Assembly (NCBI GenBank): GCA_043772905.1
Contig: JAYVFS010000301.1
Location: 1-64,000 of the forward strand
Length of the DNA: 64,000 bases
DNA from: JAAFJT01 sp043772905
Lineage (GTDB): Bacteria > Bacteroidota > Bacteroidia > Chitinophagales > Saprospiraceae
Direction of reading: 5' to 3'
Of this stretch, positions 27,101 to 34,706 are shown piece by piece. A model generated the notes under the pieces. That model was not told the origin of the DNA, did not search any database, and saw nothing but the letters and a program-made list of their open reading frames with translations. The position numbers and the translations under genes were made by a program. Each line of letters opens with the position of its first letter. The stretch's first letter is position 1.

Positions 27101-27223
27101 CTTGCCTGCACCGACATTGCCAAAAATGCCGAACAGATGGCTCTTCGTGAGTTCTTCAAAATCAATCGTTTGTTCCGTTTGGTAAGAGTACAAACCTTTG
27201 ATAGTCAATAATTTAGGTATCAT
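24143..27223 (-). CDS. sbcC: SbcC, nuclease ATPase subunit (Rad50-like)
   Basis: The 1026-residue SMC-like protein has an N-terminal Walker A (GNVGAGKSSILEAI, about 35-48) and long coiled coils. The zinc hook CPLCGATHH lies near residue 515. The C-terminal signature TLSGGQTFQASL and Walker B FFFLDEGFGSLD are intact. With SbcD it processes hairpins and DNA ends. Its ATG overlaps the sbcD stop (ATGA). Four dispersed words lie in it: 24621 (LRG), 25059 (LRG), 25307 (TEG) and 26227 (read as PQY, the rare frame). Confidence 0.95.
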   Translation of the reverse strand: MIPKLLTIKGLYSYQTEQTIDFEELTKSHLFGIFGNVGAGKSSILEAIMLALYGEVERMGKVGRNYNILNLRSDELLIVFDFEIEGKLYRSKVSGSRNSKKFNDVKVKQPAFFELIEGDFKPIDIETAEALIGLKPDDFKKTIIIPQGTFQDFLQLGDTERARMMRELFGLERYELEPKVKVLLIQNDSTIQGLKGQLTQIGDIKSEDIETKKAQLAELQTDISKQQIELDKNRKTENDLKQLKVDFEQWQQNQKRHDELAALEAHFLGLQKQMEDYEMVFLTFKNLFENRKKLAADLSKNKAELETKSQKFEDNNVLLEKLNFSKENLTPQYAQRENLKKQAEEALKILRIQVAESEVAKLEARLAKGNIHLNDKNQSLEKYKIATAEIEKQRVTLRENQPNLSVLNAVKDWFSESFNLQKEIVRLENERKGLDEKLVGIDKSKSIIVWKDLPSLNIQLSTETKISDIFAEVKLKLSDLKTENEQIRHEQLHLKAAEKLESLATALGEGDPCPLCGATHHPSLMQISEVRSTLKSLDARLAQHKKEIQTLENIENQLITLNINFNNETFARQNIEAVLSEGKQKLEAHYQKFAWQSFSSNDFGAVEKAIQAATDFDNTMRKLEDDLRKISKNKEITEGDIERYRKELSNIQADAAAQESAIQVLKTQIEVLNFEDWRTKSESELKKSAEDLEKQYITIETQFQSLEKQIQKCQSEGQILRGNIDTLVQAQNTLVANQTALVSELNDKLKAFPFENFEIVERILATNLNVSEERQKLDEYKNQKLLVSARLTELNEKLKGQVYNSENHHALIIEIQSIEKNIQMQNQIIGELNRDIKDMSNRLQQRQETEKILNVCEHRGENLRILRGLFQRSGFVNYASSVFLQSIINAANERFMLLTKQQLRLEITDNNSFIVRDMLNGGQLRDVRTLSGGQTFQASLCLALALSDHIQSRHQARQNFFFLDEGFGSLDSESLQKVFEALKALQKENRIVGVISHVEDMRMEIERYLQVTLSDSGGSQVELVIG

Positions 27224-28446
27224 AGTTTTTCGTTTTCAGTTTCAACTGCTAATACTTCTTGGAAAAGTAGTTTCAAATCCTCATTCGGTTCTTGATTTTT
27301 TTCACGTTTGAAATAGTCCCAAAATAGTTCCTCAATGCTTTTATCTAGGTCAATATTTTTAGAAATATGAAGCGCATTTACGTCATGAATTTCAGGTCTA
27401 ATTTCCACAATACCTTTATGAGCTGCCCGAAGTTGTTGTGTTATTAAAGGGTTCAAATAAGTGTTAGAAACAATCGTGATTTGCACTAAATCATTTGGAT
27501 ATTCAGAAAGCCAAGCAACAGCTTCATCAATATCTTCAAAACGACCCCGTAGCAATTTTTTATTTTTAGTCAGTTTAATGCGTTGATAATCAACAGGTTG
27601 GTTGGGTTTTGCTTCGATAAGCATGACATATTTTTCTTGATTGTCTTCATTGAAACTAAACGCCAAAGGGCTTCCCGAATAGACAATAGGGCAGGGCATG
27701 GAGTCAATCACTTGCTGCCGATGCAAATGACCGAGCGCAACATATTGCATTTGTAGGGGAAAACAATCGGTATAGACTGCACCCGCGCCACCGACGTTGA
27801 TAGACCTTTCGTCGTCCGGTTCTTCGGGTGGAACACCATTTTCTTTCATCACAAAGAGATGCGCCACACCGATATTGACCCCCTCAGTATCCGCGTATTT
27901 TTGAGCCAAAGAGTACCATTGTTCTGTCAAAATTTGGCGTATATTTTCGTCTGGGTTTTCGACATTGAAGTACTGTTTCAATCGAACTTCGTTGGCGTAA
28001 GGCGTCAAAAAAAGGCGCAATGGGTAGGCGCAATTTGGCAATTTCAACTCAACAAAACCGCTTTCACTGTTAGTCAAAGCCAGTCCTGTCGGTAAATTGA
28101 AAGTTTGAACATGGGTATTCGGAAAACCACTGAAAATGATACCACATTCACGAGCTAACATCTCAGGTGCTTCTATGCGCTCAGGCGAATCATGGTTGCC
28201 AGCGATTGCAATGACTGCTCGCAAACCATTATTAGCTAAACGTTTACATGTTTTGAAAAATAATTCACTGCTTTCATTAGGTGGATTAAATACGTCGAAA
28301 AGATCGCCTGCGATGATGACGACATCAGGATTTTCACGTTCTGTAATTTCGCAAATTTCGGCTAAAACTTGCACTTGTTCGTCATGCCGACTGAAATTTT
28401 CAAGGCGTTTGCCGAGATGCCAATCGGCGGTATGGAGAATTTTCAT
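27220..28446 (-). CDS. sbcD: SbcD, nuclease subunit (Mre11-like)
   Basis: The 408-residue phosphoesterase shows the metal-site motifs HTADWHLGK, IIAGDLFD, AIAGNHDSPER, VAHLF and LGHLHRQQ. I start it at ATG 28446 (MKILHTADWHLGKRL), the usual SbcD beginning, rather than the in-frame ATG at 28464. It is translationally coupled to sbcC by a 4-nt overlap. The word at 27880 is read as TEGV in ADTEGVNIG. Many long palindromes occur in this window, which are the expected substrates of SbcCD. Confidence 0.95.
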   Translation of the reverse strand: MKILHTADWHLGKRLENFSRHDEQVQVLAEICEITERENPDVVIIAGDLFDVFNPPNESSELFFKTCKRLANNGLRAVIAIAGNHDSPERIEAPEMLARECGIIFSGFPNTHVQTFNLPTGLALTNSESGFVELKLPNCAYPLRLFLTPYANEVRLKQYFNVENPDENIRQILTEQWYSLAQKYADTEGVNIGVAHLFVMKENGVPPEEPDDERSINVGGAGAVYTDCFPLQMQYVALGHLHRQQVIDSMPCPIVYSGSPLAFSFNEDNQEKYVMLIEAKPNQPVDYQRIKLTKNKKLLRGRFEDIDEAVAWLSEYPNDLVQITIVSNTYLNPLITQQLRAAHKGIVEIRPEIHDVNALHISKNIDLDKSIEELFWDYFKREKNQEPNEDLKLLFQEVLAVETENEKL

Positions 28447-28483
28447 AAGTTTAAAAATAGTCATTTAAACAAGGTAAAAACAT

Positions 28484-28491
28484 TATCTTTG
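28484..28491 (+). promoter_or_regulatory. Orphan plus-strand -7 box TATCTTTG
   Basis: A perfect TAnnTTTG match points right, but no plus-strand gene follows before 29203. It may be chance. Confidence 0.25.
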
Positions 28492-28544
28492 GAACAAACT
28501 TACCAAAAGTTTTAAACTTAGTAACATCTAAAAAACATAGTTGC

Positions 28545-28641
28545 TTTTTTGTCATTCTGAACGAAGTGAAAGAATCTGTATAAAATATTGAAAATCAGTA
28601 ATTTATACAGATTCTTTCACTGCGTTCAGAATGACAAAAAA
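28545..28641. repeat. Long inverted repeat of the GTCATTCTGAACGAAGTGAAAG family
   Basis: Arms 28545-28584 and 28602-28641 pair over about 38 bp with one mismatch (GAACGAAGTG against CACTGCGTTC). A half copy lies at 14829. This word is, from memory, widespread in environmental Bacteroidota genomes. Confidence 0.88.
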
Positions 28642-28647
28642 AGTAAT

Positions 28648-29002
28648 TTAATTCAACTCGATTTTTGACGTTCCCAACACTTGACCTGTTTTTTTATTTT
28701 GCAAAAAAGCGATAAGCAGACAGTTAGATAACTGCCAATTTTTCAAAAGTTTAACTTCATGTACCCCCTCCCGATTGTCTCGGGATGTACCATCAGTATT
28801 TTTAACCTCAACAGTCTGAAAATCAGGTACAACATTATCATGCTTCAAAGTTCGTCCTTCATTTAGAGGAATTTTGGATCATTTGCCTTGAATTATTGGA
28901 CGATTTAAAGGGTTGATTCGTCGTTTTTCTACCAACGAAAAAGGATAAAAAGCCATCAGAGACTAGGAGTAGGAGAACTATTTTGTACGAAAACGTCTTC
29001 AT
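28648..29002 (-). pseudogene. Remnant of a secreted protein gene with internal deletion
   Basis: On the minus strand an ATG at 29002 opens a signal-peptide-like start (MKTFSYKIVLLLLVSDGFL) that dies at a TGA near 28860. Another frame then supplies a C-terminal tail, KIPLNEGRTLKHDNVVPDFQ, then TVEVKNT, and after an insertion EGVHEVKLLKNWQLSNCLLI and FLQNKKTGQVL. The tail looks like the end of an Omp28-type outer-membrane protein (NWQLSNC...AFLQN), whose middle is missing. This family link is tentative. The tail carries the split dispersed word. Confidence 0.6.
28764..28797. repeat. Dispersed word split by a 24-bp insertion
   Basis: Read on the minus strand, ACTGA and GGGGG are separated by 24 bp containing a 6-bp inverted repeat TCCCGA-GACAA-TCGGGA. 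Removing the insert restores ACTGAGGGGG and the peptide KNTEGVHEV in frame. Confidence 0.7.
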
Positions 29003-29104
29003 TGTACCGAGTTTAAGTTGTAAAATTTTTAACAAAATAGAGCAACTGAACTCACGAATTTATCACATTTTAGGTCAAAGAATCACTTTTGCAAAGTTTT
29101 TGTC

Positions 29105-29112
29105 TAAATTTG
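29105..29112 (+). promoter_or_regulatory. -7 box TAAATTTG upstream of lemA
   Basis: TAnnTTTG match about 90 nt before the lemA ATG. A dispersed word lies just downstream at 29136-29144, inside the 5' leader. Confidence 0.45.
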
Positions 29113-29202
29113 TTCGATTATGAAATTTAAGTAACCCCCTCAGTATTAACATTAGAAATTGATTAACAACTATTAAAAAAATTTAAAAATTAAGAAGTTA
29201 TT

Positions 29203-29808
29203 ATGAAAAACTCAACAATGATGCTTATCGGCCTTGCCGTAGTTTTATTCCTTTATGGCGGTTGTAAATTCAACGGTATGGTACAAACCGACGAAGTTGT
29301 CAAGCAAAAATGGGGCAATGTGCAAAGTGATTATCAACGCCGCGCTGACCTTATACCTAACATCGTAGAGGCTGTAAAAGGCGAAGCTAATTTTGAGAAA
29401 AGTGTTCTCGAAGGTGTTATCACGGCTCGTGCAAGTGCCACGCAAATGAAAGTGGATGCGTCGAACTTAACACCTGAAAAAATTCAAGAATTTCAAGCAA
29501 ATCAAGGTCAGTTGACGACTGCGCTTGGTCGCTTTTTGAGTATTGCAGAGTCTTATCCAAACCTAAAAGCGAATGCTGCTTTTGGTGAGTTGCGTGCGCA
29601 ACTGGAGGGTACTGAAAATCGTATTAAAGTGGCTCGTAATGAGTACAACGCAGCTGTTAAGGAATATAACGTCAGTGTACGGACCTTTCCAAGCAACATT
29701 TTTGCAGGTATGTTCGGTTTCAAAGAAAAAGGTGCCTTTGAATCAGATAAAGGCTCTGACAAAGCACCGAGTTTGAAAGGTGCATTTGATACTAAACCAC
29801 AACAATAA
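29203..29808 (+). CDS. lemA: LemA family protein
   Basis: The 201-residue membrane/lipoprotein-like protein begins KNSTMMLIGLAVVLFLYGGC, which could be a signal anchor or lipobox (GGC). The LemA domain has KQKWGNVQSDYQRRADLIPN, LTTALGRFLSIAESYPNLKA, GTENRIKVARNEYN and FPSNIFAGMFGFKEK. LemA proteins have a coiled-coil fold and unknown function. It heads a LemA-TPM-TPM cluster, a recurring arrangement. Confidence 0.93.
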   Translation: MKNSTMMLIGLAVVLFLYGGCKFNGMVQTDEVVKQKWGNVQSDYQRRADLIPNIVEAVKGEANFEKSVLEGVITARASATQMKVDASNLTPEKIQEFQANQGQLTTALGRFLSIAESYPNLKANAAFGELRAQLEGTENRIKVARNEYNAAVKEYNVSVRTFPSNIFAGMFGFKEKGAFESDKGSDKAPSLKGAFDTKPQQ

Positions 29809-29884
29809 CTAATAAATGATGAAATATGAATGATGAAATTCACTCATCATTCATATTTTATCATTTATCATTCATCATTAATAA
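29809..29884. repeat. Intergenic inverted repeat, TGATGAATGATAAA word family
   Basis: The left arm AATAAATGATGAAATATGAA pairs with TTCATATTTTATCATTTAT; further ATCATTCATCATT units follow. It fills the gap between lemA and the first TPM gene. Confidence 0.85.
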
Positions 29885-30331
29885 ATGTTTTGGACAAAAA
29901 AGAAAAAATTCTTCAACAAAGATGAAGAAGAGCGCATTATGGCGGCTATTCGGACGGCAGAAACAGCCAGTTCGGGTGAAATACGTCTATATGTTGAGTC
30001 TGAATGTGCTGATAGCGTCGAAAAACGGACTGTTGAGATTTTTAAGAAATTAAAGATGTTTAAGACGCAAGAGCGCAACGGCGTGTTGATTTATATCGCT
30101 ATGGAAAGCCGAAAATTCGCCATTTTCGGCGATGAAGGCATCCATAAAAAAATGGGTTTTAGCTTTTGGACAACAGAAGTAGCGACCTTAAAGACTTTTT
30201 TGACAGAAGAACGCATGGTTGACGGTATTTGTAAAGTAGCTTTAGATATTGGCGAAGTCTTGAAAGTACATTTTCCATATCAATCAGATGATAAAAATGA
30301 ATTGTCCGATAAACCCGTTTATGGGAAATGA
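29885..30331 (+). CDS. TPM domain protein (soluble)
   Basis: The 148-residue protein consists of a TPM domain (IMAAIRTAETASSGEIRLYVESECA, NGVLIYIAMESRKFAIFGDEGI, MVDGICKVALDIGEVL) with no signal peptide or membrane segment. TPM domains of chloroplast TLP18.3 are linked to photosystem turnover; in bacteria the role is unknown. It lies between lemA and a second, exported TPM gene, 17 nt upstream of the latter. Confidence 0.88.
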   Translation: MFWTKKKKFFNKDEEERIMAAIRTAETASSGEIRLYVESECADSVEKRTVEIFKKLKMFKTQERNGVLIYIAMESRKFAIFGDEGIHKKMGFSFWTTEVATLKTFLTEERMVDGICKVALDIGEVLKVHFPYQSDDKNELSDKPVYGK

Positions 30332-30348
30332 TGAATTATAAAATTTGA

Positions 30349-31191
30349 ATGATGAATTATTTGCATCAAAAAAATCTGTATAAATCCGTGATTAATAAAT
30401 ATATCCTTTCTTTTTTACTACTTTTTACCCTTTCCGTTGGTTCTATACTGAGGGGGCAACCGCCGATACCGCCACGTCCTTCGCCGCCGAGATTGGTCAA
30501 TGACTTCGCTAATTTGATGTCTGCTGATGAGCAAATGCGGCTTGAAAAAGACTTAGTAGCTTACAATGACTCAACTTCTACGCAAGTAGCTATTGTCACT
30601 TTAGCAGATTTGGGCGATTATGACATTTTCGATTGGGCTGTTGAAATTGGTAAACAATGGGGTGTTGGAACGGCTCAAAAGAACAACGGCGTTGTCATTA
30701 TTGTTGGATTGGCTCCTAAACGCAAGGTATTTATTGCGACAGGTGGCGGCGTTCAAGGTTTTTTGCCCGATATTATTTGTAAACGTATTATTGAGCAAAA
30801 AATAGTACCCAATTTCAGAGAGAAACGGTTTTACGACGGTTTTAATGAAGCCTTTCAAGTCATACGTGGTGCTGCCAATGGTGAATATGTCAATGAAGGA
30901 CAGGGTAATAAAGCCGATAGCAAAGGTGGTTTTTGGGTTTTTATCATCATTTTGATTATCATCATCATCATCATTATTATTTCGTTTATCAACCGACGTG
31001 GACAGCACGCTCAATATAACTCAGGTCGTCGGACTTTTGGCAATACTGGCGGTGGTTGGATATTTTGGGGCGGTGGTTTTGGCGGCGGCAGTGGTGGCGG
31101 CTGGGGCGGTGGTTCTGATTCTGGCGGTGGTGGTTTTGGCGGTTTTGGCGGTGGCGGTTTCGATGGTGGCGGTGCTGGTGGTGATTGGTAA
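30349..31191 (+). CDS. TPM domain membrane protein with Gly-rich tail
   Basis: The 280-residue protein has a signal peptide (about 15-35), a proline-rich linker and a TPM domain (about 48-180; DFANLMSADEQMRLEKDLVA, NNGVVIIVGLAPKRKVFIATGGGVQG). A membrane helix (about 198-216, nearly all Ile) and a Gly/Trp/Phe-rich C-terminal tail of about 50 residues follow. This is the usual partner of LemA. The dispersed word at 30447 encodes ILRG right at the end of the signal peptide (SVGSILRGQPPIPP), where AQ-type cleavage sites normally sit; that is odd for cleavage. Confidence 0.9.
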   Translation: MMNYLHQKNLYKSVINKYILSFLLLFTLSVGSILRGQPPIPPRPSPPRLVNDFANLMSADEQMRLEKDLVAYNDSTSTQVAIVTLADLGDYDIFDWAVEIGKQWGVGTAQKNNGVVIIVGLAPKRKVFIATGGGVQGFLPDIICKRIIEQKIVPNFREKRFYDGFNEAFQVIRGAANGEYVNEGQGNKADSKGGFWVFIIILIIIIIIIIISFINRRGQHAQYNSGRRTFGNTGGGWIFWGGGFGGGSGGGWGGGSDSGGGGFGGFGGGGFDGGGAGGDW

Positions 31192-31257
31192 ATGACCTTT
31201 TTTATATATCAGCCAACTCAAAAAAGAACAACGATACTTTTTTTTGAACGATTCTCT

Positions 31258-31265
31258 TAACTTTG
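31258..31265 (+). promoter_or_regulatory. -7 box TAACTTTG of gcvP
   Basis: TAnnTTTG match 57 nt before the ATG at 31323. No glycine riboswitch is visible in the leader. Confidence 0.5.
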
Positions 31266-31322
31266 CGTTTTATTTTCGCATTAAGAGATTCAATCATAAA
31301 AATCATACGAAAAAACGAAGTT

Positions 31323-34214
31323 ATGTCCTACAACCAACCTAAAGGTGTCAACTTCCAAGACCGACACATTGGACCCAATCAATCTGAACTTAACGAAATG
31401 CTTGCCACTATTGGCGTTGATAGTCTTGAAACCTTGATAGATCAAACTATTCCATCCAATATTCGTTTATCAAAACCTTTGAACTTGCCGTTTGCTTTGT
31501 CTGAACACAGATATTTGCAACACATAAAAAGTATTGGCAAGATGAATAAAACTTTTCGGAGTTTTATAGGCATGGGTTATCACGGTACAGTGACCCCCTC
31601 AGTAATTCTGCGAAATGTGTTTCAAAACCCCGGTTGGTACACACAATACACGCCTTATCAAGCCGAAATAGCACAAGGTCGCCTTGAAGCTATTTTGAAT
31701 TTCCAAACCATGGTTTCCGATTTGACGGCTTTGCCGATTGCCAATGCTTCGCTTTTGGACGAAGGAACGGCTGCGGCAGAGGCAATGACCATGTTTTTTG
31801 CTGAAAAAAATAAAAAGGTTAAGAATCCTGCCGAAGCTGCCAATGTTTTTTTGGTTGATGAAAATGTCTTACCAGCTACAATTGATGTGCTTTTAACAAG
31901 AGCGACACCCCTCAGAATAGAGGTTAAAGTAGGTAATTGGCAAACGTTTGATTTGTCAGAAAAAGCTTTTGGCGCATTGTTGCAATATCCAAATATCAAG
32001 GGCGAAGTAGAAGATTATCGTGCTTTTGCCTTGAAATGTCAAGAAGAAAAGGTGTTTTTGACCGTTGCTGCCGACTTGATGTCTTTGGCTTTGTTGACTC
32101 CTCCAGGCGAATGGGGTGCAGATTGTGTAGTGGGCAATTCTCAACGATTTGGCGTACCAATGGGTTTTGGTGGACCTCATGCGGCGTTTTTTGCGACAAA
32201 AGATGAGTTTAAACGCCAAATTCCGGGGCGTATAATAGGTGTCTCTATTGATGCACATGGCAAACCCGCTTTACGGATGGCTTTGCAAACGCGCGAGCAG
32301 CACATTCGTCGTGAAAAAGCGACTTCTAATATCTGTACGGCACAAGCATTATTGGCTATTATGGCTTCGATGTATGGCGTTTATCATGGACCGAAAGGAC
32401 TGAAAGCGATAGCTGAAGAGATTCATTATAAGACCGTTTGGCTTGAAAAATCATTGTCAAATTTAGGTTTTAACAACCTAAATACACATTTTTTTGATAC
32501 CGTAAGGATTGAGATAAAAGACCCTGAATTACTGAGGGGTATCAAAACACAAGCAGAAAAAGAAGGTTATAACTTTTGGTATGATGCAAACAGCATTCAA
32601 ATTACGCTTGATGAGACTGTGACGAATGACGATATGGCTTATTTGCAGATGATTTTTATGCCTTTTACGGACAAAAAAACGAAGTTCATTTTAGACGATT
32701 TGGAAAGTCACTTACCTGCTCATCTCATCCGTACAAGCCCGTATCTGACGCATCCTGTTTTCAATACAAATCATACCGAATCGCAAATGATGCGTTATGT
32801 CAAGCGGTTGGAAAACAAGGATTTGTCGTTGACTCATTCCATGATTTCGCTTGGTAGTTGCACCATGAAACTCAATGCTGCTTCAGAGTTGATACCTGTT
32901 AGTTGGGAGGAGTTTGCGAATATTCACCCTTTTGCACCTGTAAATCAGACAAAAGGCTATCAAAAAATGATAAAAGACCTGTCCACTTGGTTGTGTGAAA
33001 TTACAGGTTTTGATGCCTGTTCGCTCCAACCAAACTCAGGTGCGCAAGGCGAATATGCAGGTTTGTTGACGATAAAAGCTTATCACGATGCAAGAGGCGA
33101 TGAACATAGAAAAGTTGCTTTGATACCTTCATCGGCGCATGGTACAAATCCTGCTTCGGCAGTTATGGTTGGTATGGAAGTCGTTGTGGTCGCTTGCGAT
33201 GAGCGGGGAAATGTGGATATGACGGACTTGAAAAAGAAGGTTGAAACGCACAAAGACCGTCTTGCTTGCTTGATGATTACTTACCCTTCTACTCATGGCG
33301 TTTTTGAAACTTCAATTAAAGAAATTTGCGATATTATCCATAAAAACGGTGGTAAAGTCTATATGGATGGTGCAAATATGAATGCACAAGTTGGCTTGAC
33401 AAGCCCTGGATTCATCGGTGCGGATGTTTGTCATTTGAATTTACATAAAACTTTTGCAATTCCACATGGCGGTGGCGGACCGGGTATGGGACCTATTTGT
33501 TGCAATAAATCACTTGCACCTTACTTACCAGGACATGTATTTGTAAAAACAGGCGGTAAAAAAGCGACACATGCGGTATCGAGTGCGCCATTTGGTTCTG
33601 CAAGTATTTTGTTGATTTCGTATGGCTACATTCACATGCTCGGTACTGAGGGGGTGACTGATGCGACGCGTTATGCTATTTTAAACGCTAACTACATGAA
33701 AGCGCGTTTGGAAACAGCATTTCCGATACTTTACACAGGTGAAAACGGACGTTGTGCGCACGAAATGATAGTGGATTTGAGACCTTTCAAAGCGATTTGT
33801 TCGGCAGAAGATGTGGCAAAACGTTTGATTGACTATGGTTTTCATGCACCCACATTGAGTTTCCCAGTGGCGGGAACGATTATGATAGAACCAACAGAAA
33901 GCGAATCGAAAGACGAACTTGACCGCTTTTGCGATGCACTTTTAGCTATAAAAGAGGAGATGGACGAAATTGCAAGAGGCGAGTATCCCGCCGATGACAA
34001 TGTATTGTCAAATGCACCGCATACTAATGAAAGTGTTGTAGCAGATGACTGGTCACATGCTTATAGCCGTGAAAAAGCGGCGTATCCATTGCCTTATTTG
34101 CGTCATGGTTATAAGTTTTGGGCAAGTGTTGGTCGTGTCAATAGCGCAGCAGGAGATAGAAATTTGATTTGCGTTTGTCCTCCGATTGAGGACTATATGG
34201 TTGAAACTGTATAA
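31323..34214 (+). CDS. gcvP: Glycine dehydrogenase (decarboxylating), single-chain P-protein
   Basis: The 963-residue PLP enzyme catalyses the first step of the glycine cleavage system. Both halves are fused: the N-terminal half starts FQDRHIGPNQSELNEML, the C-terminal half carries the PLP lysine in HLNLHKTFAIPHGGGGPGMGP. SLGSCTMKLNA and SSAHGTNPASAVMVGM are further landmarks. I start at ATG 31323 (MSYNQPKGVNF), as an upstream in-frame ATG at 31263 overlaps the promoter. Dispersed words at 31595 (PSV), 32531 (LRG) and 33645 (TEGV) plus a one-mismatch copy at 31908 make it rich in these words. Confidence 0.96.
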   Translation: MSYNQPKGVNFQDRHIGPNQSELNEMLATIGVDSLETLIDQTIPSNIRLSKPLNLPFALSEHRYLQHIKSIGKMNKTFRSFIGMGYHGTVTPSVILRNVFQNPGWYTQYTPYQAEIAQGRLEAILNFQTMVSDLTALPIANASLLDEGTAAAEAMTMFFAEKNKKVKNPAEAANVFLVDENVLPATIDVLLTRATPLRIEVKVGNWQTFDLSEKAFGALLQYPNIKGEVEDYRAFALKCQEEKVFLTVAADLMSLALLTPPGEWGADCVVGNSQRFGVPMGFGGPHAAFFATKDEFKRQIPGRIIGVSIDAHGKPALRMALQTREQHIRREKATSNICTAQALLAIMASMYGVYHGPKGLKAIAEEIHYKTVWLEKSLSNLGFNNLNTHFFDTVRIEIKDPELLRGIKTQAEKEGYNFWYDANSIQITLDETVTNDDMAYLQMIFMPFTDKKTKFILDDLESHLPAHLIRTSPYLTHPVFNTNHTESQMMRYVKRLENKDLSLTHSMISLGSCTMKLNAASELIPVSWEEFANIHPFAPVNQTKGYQKMIKDLSTWLCEITGFDACSLQPNSGAQGEYAGLLTIKAYHDARGDEHRKVALIPSSAHGTNPASAVMVGMEVVVVACDERGNVDMTDLKKKVETHKDRLACLMITYPSTHGVFETSIKEICDIIHKNGGKVYMDGANMNAQVGLTSPGFIGADVCHLNLHKTFAIPHGGGGPGMGPICCNKSLAPYLPGHVFVKTGGKKATHAVSSAPFGSASILLISYGYIHMLGTEGVTDATRYAILNANYMKARLETAFPILYTGENGRCAHEMIVDLRPFKAICSAEDVAKRLIDYGFHAPTLSFPVAGTIMIEPTESESKDELDRFCDALLAIKEEMDEIARGEYPADDNVLSNAPHTNESVVADDWSHAYSREKAAYPLPYLRHGYKFWASVGRVNSAAGDRNLICVCPPIEDYMVETV

Positions 34215-34218
34215 AATT

Positions 34219-34262
34219 AAGACGACCTTATAAAGTGTTTTCATCTTATAAGGTCGTTTTAA
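34219..34262 (+). terminator. gcvP terminator
   Basis: A 15-bp stem AAGACGACCTTATAA / TTATAAGGTCGTTTT with T-rich tail follows the stop by 5 nt. Confidence 0.9.
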
Positions 34263-34270
34263 TAAAAAAA

Positions 34271-34478
34271 TAAGCCTCGAACTCTGTCCGAGGCTCAACC
34301 CAAATTATGCAAATTTAACCTAAACCAAAAGAGGTGGAACGGGCTTATGATTAAAGCGGTTTTTAAATTATAGAAAAACCACGATAATGAGTGGCGCATT
34401 CTTCTTAAAATGGTATGAAAGATACTTTGTCGATTTTCGACAAAACTTTCAAAAGGGATTGTAGGCAAATGATTTAAA
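34271..34478 (-). ncRNA. Candidate minus-strand small RNA
   Basis: It would start below the -7 box at 34483-34490 and end at the hairpin 34273-34295. It includes a perfect 8-bp hairpin (TTTGTCGA/TCGACAAA). No family is recognised. Confidence 0.25.
34273..34295 (-). terminator. Minus-strand terminator AGCCTCG/CGAGGCT
   Basis: A 7-bp stem is followed on the minus strand by TTATTTTTTT. No minus-strand gene precedes it, which suggests a noncoding transcript. Confidence 0.6.
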
Positions 34479-34706
34479 GTTGCAAATTTATATAATGTTC
34501 TGCGATATTTTTGAAAATTCAAAAAAATAAAAAACACAGAGGATTTATAACCAGTCATATATATAAGTATTAAAAAATTTTGTTTTTAACAATCGGGCTT
34601 TTGAAACATATCAAGTTTCTGTCTTAACTTGCACCGATATTTAAACACAAGACTCCAACTAATTGAGAATGAACCCTTTTCGTAAATCATTTAATTCTAT
34701 TTTTAT

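Larger units (their letters stand above)
34215..34706. other. Intergenic region with two terminators and a possible minus-strand small RNA
   Basis: No coding frame is convincing. It contains the gcvP terminator, a second hairpin facing the minus strand, two minus-strand -7 boxes (34308-34315 and 34483-34490, both CAAATTTA on the plus strand) and a stem TTTGTCGA-AAA-TCGACAAA near 34428-34446. Confidence 0.6.

Noticed and set aside
31192..31322. Glycine riboswitch before gcvP
   Set aside because: The leader is only about 55 nt after the promoter and lacks the conserved aptamer helices.
34295..34558. An 87-codon minus-strand ORF after gcvP
   Set aside because: Composition is AT-driven (Phe/Leu/Ile rich), with no recognisable domain and hairpins inside; more likely non-coding.
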